Positions 61,630 through 64,000 of a DNA stretch of 64,000 nt are shown here, one piece after another (position 1 is the first letter of the stretch; each line of letters opens with the position of its first letter). Origin of the DNA: Cellulomonas gelida (lineage in GTDB: Bacteria; Actinomycetota; Actinomycetes; Actinomycetales; Cellulomonadaceae); the NCBI RefSeq assembly GCF_006538725.1, contig NZ_BJLQ01000013.1:1-64000 (forward strand). Reading direction: 5' to 3'. The translations under genes and the position numbers were made by a program. The notes below the pieces were generated by a model. The model was given only the letters and a program-made list of their open reading frames with translations. It did no database searches and was not told where the DNA came from.

Positions 61630-61720
61630 CACGGCCTGGTCGTCACCCGGGGCACCCCACCGCGGAGGAGGGTTGCCGGCCAGCGAGCCGGGGCTTCGCG
61701 CTGGCGCTCATGACCTGACG
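61630..61720 (-). promoter_or_regulatory. SAM-IV riboswitch of the desulfurase-like gene
   Basis: The minus-strand core 61714-61638 has GGTCATGAG, P2 CGCCAGCG/CGCTGGCCG, AAGCCCCGGCT, CCGGCAACCCTCC, GGTGGGGTGCCCCGGGTGA and GACC. This is the cleanest of the three SAM-IV copies. Downstream, GGGACACCCC-ACA-GGGGTCCC can form an expression-platform hairpin before the RBS. A perfect -35 TTGACA lies at 61753-61748 on the minus strand, with a poor -10. Confidence 0.85.
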
Positions 61721-61747
61721 GCAAGGGTGACGATCGCGCCCCGCGAC

Positions 61748-61753
61748 TGTCAA
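61748..61753 (-). promoter_or_regulatory. Putative -35 box (TTGACA) of the desulfurase-like gene
   Basis: On the minus strand TTGACA is a perfect -35. With 17-18 bp spacing the -10 would be TCACCC or CACCCT, both weak, so this promoter may need help. It lies about 33 nt upstream of the SAM-IV aptamer. Confidence 0.45.
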
Positions 61754-61837
61754 CGCCGGAACGGACACGTCTCGCAGAGCGGGACACTGTGTTCATCAGG
61801 TGGATGCTCCTCGGCTCGTGGCGTTACGCTCCTGCCA

Positions 61838-61944
61838 CCATCCAGAGCGGCCGAGAGATCTGGCTCGACGACGCCGCAGCAACCCGCGGTCCCTGCCTCA
61901 CGAGGCGGGCGACCGGCCGAGGGTGCTACCGCCAGGACCGATGG
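61838..61944 (+). promoter_or_regulatory. SAM-I (S-box) riboswitch of the rhodanese-metZ operon
   Basis: P1 CCATC (61838-61842) pairs with GATGG (61940-61944). Between them lie AGAG-GGCCGAGAGATCTGGC (kink-turn side of P2), CGACGACGCCGCAGCAACCCGC (core) and GGTGCTACC, matching the S-box order. The RBS GGAGGAG starts inside the 3' strand of P1, and the start codon follows at 61953, so SAM-stabilised P1 could hide the RBS. TACGCT at 61825-61830 may be the -10. Confidence 0.78.
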
Positions 61945-61952
61945 AGGAGAGC

Positions 61953-62366
61953 ATGGCGTACGCAGGCGACCTCACCCCGCAGCAGGCCTGGGACCTGCTC
62001 ACGTCCGACGAGCGCGCGCTGCTCGTCGACGTGCGCACGGAGGGCGAGTGGCTCCAGATCGGCGTCCCCGACGCCTCGGACGCGGGCGACCGCGCAGCGT
62101 TCGTCGAGTGGCTGACGCCCGCGGGCCCCAACCCCGCGTTCCTCGACCAGCTCGGCCTGGCCGGTCTCGAGCCCGGCGACGGTCGGCCCGTCGTGTTCCT
62201 GTGCCGGTCGGGCGTGCGCTCGATCGCCGCCGCGCAGGCCGCGACCGCTGCCGGCTTCGGGCCCGCCTACAACGTGCTGCGCGGCTTCGAGGGCGACATC
62301 GGTCCCGATGGTCAGCGCGGACACTGGGGCTGGCGCGCCGAGGGTCTGCCCTGGCGGCAGGCGTGA
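61953..62366 (+). CDS. Rhodanese-like sulfurtransferase
   Basis: The 137-residue single-domain rhodanese has LTPQQAWDLLTSDERALLVDVRTEGEW at the start and the active-site loop CRSGVRS, where the Cys carries persulfide. The C-terminus NVLRGFEGDIGPDGQRGHWGWRAEGLPW is typical of the type found with MetZ. It may pass sulfane sulfur to the downstream enzyme. The GTGA overlap couples it to metZ. Confidence 0.9.
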   Translation: MAYAGDLTPQQAWDLLTSDERALLVDVRTEGEWLQIGVPDASDAGDRAAFVEWLTPAGPNPAFLDQLGLAGLEPGDGRPVVFLCRSGVRSIAAAQAATAAGFGPAYNVLRGFEGDIGPDGQRGHWGWRAEGLPWRQA

Positions 62367-63616
62367 CCGCCCGCGTCCCGGGCCCCGGCGACTGGGACGC
62401 GCGCCGCGTCCCCGTCGAGTCCCTGCGCCCCGACACGCTCGCCGTGCGCGCGGGTCAGGTGCGCTCGCAGTTCGGGGAGTTCGGTGAGGCGCTGTTCCTC
62501 ACGCAGGGCTTCACCTACGAGTCCGCGGGCCAGGCCGAGGCCGCGTTCGCGGGCGAGGTCGACCGGTTCCTGTACTCGCGCTACAACAACCCGACCGTCT
62601 CGACGTTCGAGGAGCGCCTGCGCCTGCTCGACGGCGCCGAGGCCTGCTACGCGACCGCGTCGGGCATGTCCGCGGTGTTCACCGCGCTCGCCGCGCTCGT
62701 CGGCCAGGGCTCGCGGATCGTCGCCGCCCGCGCGTTGTTCGGGTCGAGCGTCGTGATCTTCGACGAGATCCTCGCCCGGTGGGGCGTGCGGACCGACTAC
62801 GTCGACGGGCACGAGCTCGCGCAGTGGCAGCAGGCCCTGGCCACGCCGGCCGACGTGGTGTTCTTCGAGACGCCGTCCAACCCCATGCAGGACCTGGTCG
62901 ACATCGAAGCCGTCTCGCGCCTCGCGCACGCCGCGGGCGCCGTCGTCGTCGTCGACAACGTCTTCGCCACGCCGGTGTTCTCCCGCCCGCTCGACCTGGG
63001 CGCGGACGTCGTCGTCTACTCCGCGACGAAGCACATCGACGGCCAGGGCCGCGTGCTCGGCGGCGCGATCCTCGGCACCGAGGAGTTCGTGCGAGGGCCC
63101 GTGCAGACCCTCATCCGCAACACCGGGCCGTCGCTCTCGCCGTTCAACGCGTGGGTCCTGCTCAAGGGCCTCGAGACCATGTCCGTCCGTGTGCGCCACC
63201 AGGCCGCGTCCGCGCTCCGGCTCGCGCGGTGGCTCGAGGAGCACCCGGCCGTCGCGTCGGTGCGCTACCCGTTCCTGCCGTCCCACCCGCAGCACGCCCT
63301 TGCGCTGCGGCAGCAGACGGGGGGCGGGACGGTCGTGACGTTCACGCTCCGCACTCCGCAGGACGCCCCGCCCGAGGTCGCGAAGAAGGCCACGTTCGGC
63401 GTGCTGGACGCGCTGCGCGTCGTCGACATCTCGAACAACCTGGGCGACGCGAAGTCGATCGTCACCCACCCCGCGACGACGACCCACCGCAAGCTCGGGC
63501 CCGAGGGCCGCGCACGCGTCGGCATCGGCGAGGCCACGGTCCGCTTCTCGGTGGGCCTGGAGGACGTCGACGACCTCCAGGACGACCTCTCCCAGGCCCT
63601 CACCACCCTCACCTGA
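62363..63616 (+). CDS. metZ: O-succinylhomoserine sulfhydrylase (MetZ)
   Basis: This PLP enzyme makes homocysteine from O-succinylhomoserine (or the acetyl ester) and sulfide. The 417-residue protein has LRPDTLAVRAGQVRSQFGEFGEALFLTQGFTY, SRYNNPTVSTFEERL, CYATASGMSAVF, ETPSNPMQDLVDI, VVVDNVFATPVF and the PLP Lys in YSATKHIDGQGRVLGG. The C-terminus is DDLQDDLSQAL. These are MetZ rather than MetB features. GTG at 62363 overlaps the rhodanese stop, and expression is under the SAM-I switch, giving end-product control. Confidence 0.93.
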   Translation: MTARVPGPGDWDARRVPVESLRPDTLAVRAGQVRSQFGEFGEALFLTQGFTYESAGQAEAAFAGEVDRFLYSRYNNPTVSTFEERLRLLDGAEACYATASGMSAVFTALAALVGQGSRIVAARALFGSSVVIFDEILARWGVRTDYVDGHELAQWQQALATPADVVFFETPSNPMQDLVDIEAVSRLAHAAGAVVVVDNVFATPVFSRPLDLGADVVVYSATKHIDGQGRVLGGAILGTEEFVRGPVQTLIRNTGPSLSPFNAWVLLKGLETMSVRVRHQAASALRLARWLEEHPAVASVRYPFLPSHPQHALALRQQTGGGTVVTFTLRTPQDAPPEVAKKATFGVLDALRVVDISNNLGDAKSIVTHPATTTHRKLGPEGRARVGIGEATVRFSVGLEDVDDLQDDLSQALTTLT

Positions 63617-63654
63617 CCTCTGCGGCCGCCCACCGGTGACCTCCGCGACCCGCC

Positions 63655-63790
63655 CACCCCACGACCCAGCACCCGCTCCGGCCTTCCGCACTCGAAGCCG
63701 GAGCATCCGCTGCCTCACCGAACCCACCCCCGACGACCCAGCACCCGCTCCGGCCTTGAGCGCTCGATGCCGGCGCACGCGCAGGGTCGT
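63655..63790. repeat. Second array of the 72-bp hairpin repeat, about 1.8 copies
   Basis: Units start GACCCAG at 63663 and 63735, 72 bp apart. Unit 1 has GCTCCGGC/GCCGGAGC. In unit 2 the second arm is decayed (GCCGGCGC). It is the same family as 56775-56980. It lies between convergent metZ and the partial gene at the window end, so both arrays sit between convergent genes. Confidence 0.78.
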
Positions 63791-63859
63791 GGGGTGGTGG
63801 CGGTCGACGGGCGGTGCGTGCGGGGGCGCGACGCAGGTGAGCGAGCGGCCCTGGCCGGG

Positions 63860-64000
63860 TCACAGCTGGTGGAGCGCGGCGGCCACCTCGGGGAGCAGGC
63901 GGCGTGACGGGCCGACGAGGGCGAGCTCGACCGCGTCCACGCCCGTGCGTCGGAGCACCTGCGCCACCGCCTCGGCGAGCGCGTCGATCGGCGCGACGAG
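63860..64000 (-). CDS. Partial gene, C-terminus only, function unknown
   Basis: A leftward frame enters at the window end and stops at 63862-63860 (TGA). The 46 visible residues include LVAPIDALAEAVAQVLRRT, then GVDAVELALVGPSRRLL and end AAALHQL. The helical, alanine-rich tail with a GVDAVEL strand suggests a Rossmann or TIM-barrel enzyme end, but I cannot assign a family. Confidence 0.5.
   Translation of the reverse strand, partial: LVAPIDALAEAVAQVLRRTGVDAVELALVGPSRRLLPEVAAALHQL

Noticed and set aside
59903-62362. A very long N-terminal extension in frame with metZ
   Set aside because: The translation is Arg-rich and antisense to the desulfurase-like gene. The GTG at 62363 overlaps the rhodanese stop and starts the conserved MetZ sequence.

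Overview
The window is very GC-rich DNA from an actinobacterium. The best guess is a cellulolytic member of the Cellulomonas group. A secreted GH6 endoglucanase at 8738-10117 has the CBM2, Pro-Thr linker, GH6 layout of Cellulomonas fimi CenA. A BldC-type regulator, a DUF3073 protein, SAM-IV-class riboswitches, GTG starts and a mycobacterial-style fadA2/fabG4/htdX cluster fit the same phylum. This placement is inference from gene content, not from rRNA. No rRNA, phage, integrase, transposase or CRISPR array was seen.

Layout. 0-5.7 kb holds housekeeping genes: galE, an LLM oxidoreductase, a small zincin, tRNA-Glu, tRNA-Asp and tRNA-Phe, a small envelope operon (two holin-like membrane proteins and a DUF3618 protein), bldC and the DUF3073 gene. 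5.9-8.7 kb carries purF and purM. 8.7-21.8 kb mixes polysaccharide and envelope functions: cenA, an old-yellow-enzyme reductase, rsgA, an O-antigen-ligase-like/TPR protein, two paralogous exported beta-repeat proteins and a second GH6 enzyme made as a lipoprotein. gdhA and two uncharacterised envelope genes follow.

25.1-45.1 kb is the most striking part, an organosulfur-scavenging island. A rightward operon (FMN reductase, flavin reductase) and a leftward 15-gene operon converge tail to tail. The leftward operon has six LLM flavin monooxygenases, two ABC importers, a SolA-like FAD oxidase and a DUF1684 protein. Each operon starts with a SAM-IV-type riboswitch, and each has the same 14-bp DNA motif upstream (13/14 identical). 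The long operon also has a 29-codon leader ORF with four Cys codons. This suggests layered control by a DNA-binding factor, by SAM and by cysteine supply. The two reductases would feed reduced flavin to the monooxygenases, which release sulfite from imported organosulfur compounds.

45.2-61.5 kb holds purL, a sortase-anchored (LAVTG) surface protein, lipoproteins, and a fatty-acid cluster (acyl-CoA oxidase, TetR, thiolase, high-molecular-weight FabG, MaoC dehydratase). It also holds a GNAT-kinase fusion with an 18-bp minisatellite, and a TetR/DUF2867 pair with clustered operator half-sites. At 60.1-63.6 kb a second sulfur locus places a cysteine-desulfurase-like gene (SAM-IV switch, leftward) back to back with rhodanese-metZ (SAM-I switch, rightward). 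A 72-bp-period hairpin repeat occurs at two intergenic sites about 7 kb apart.
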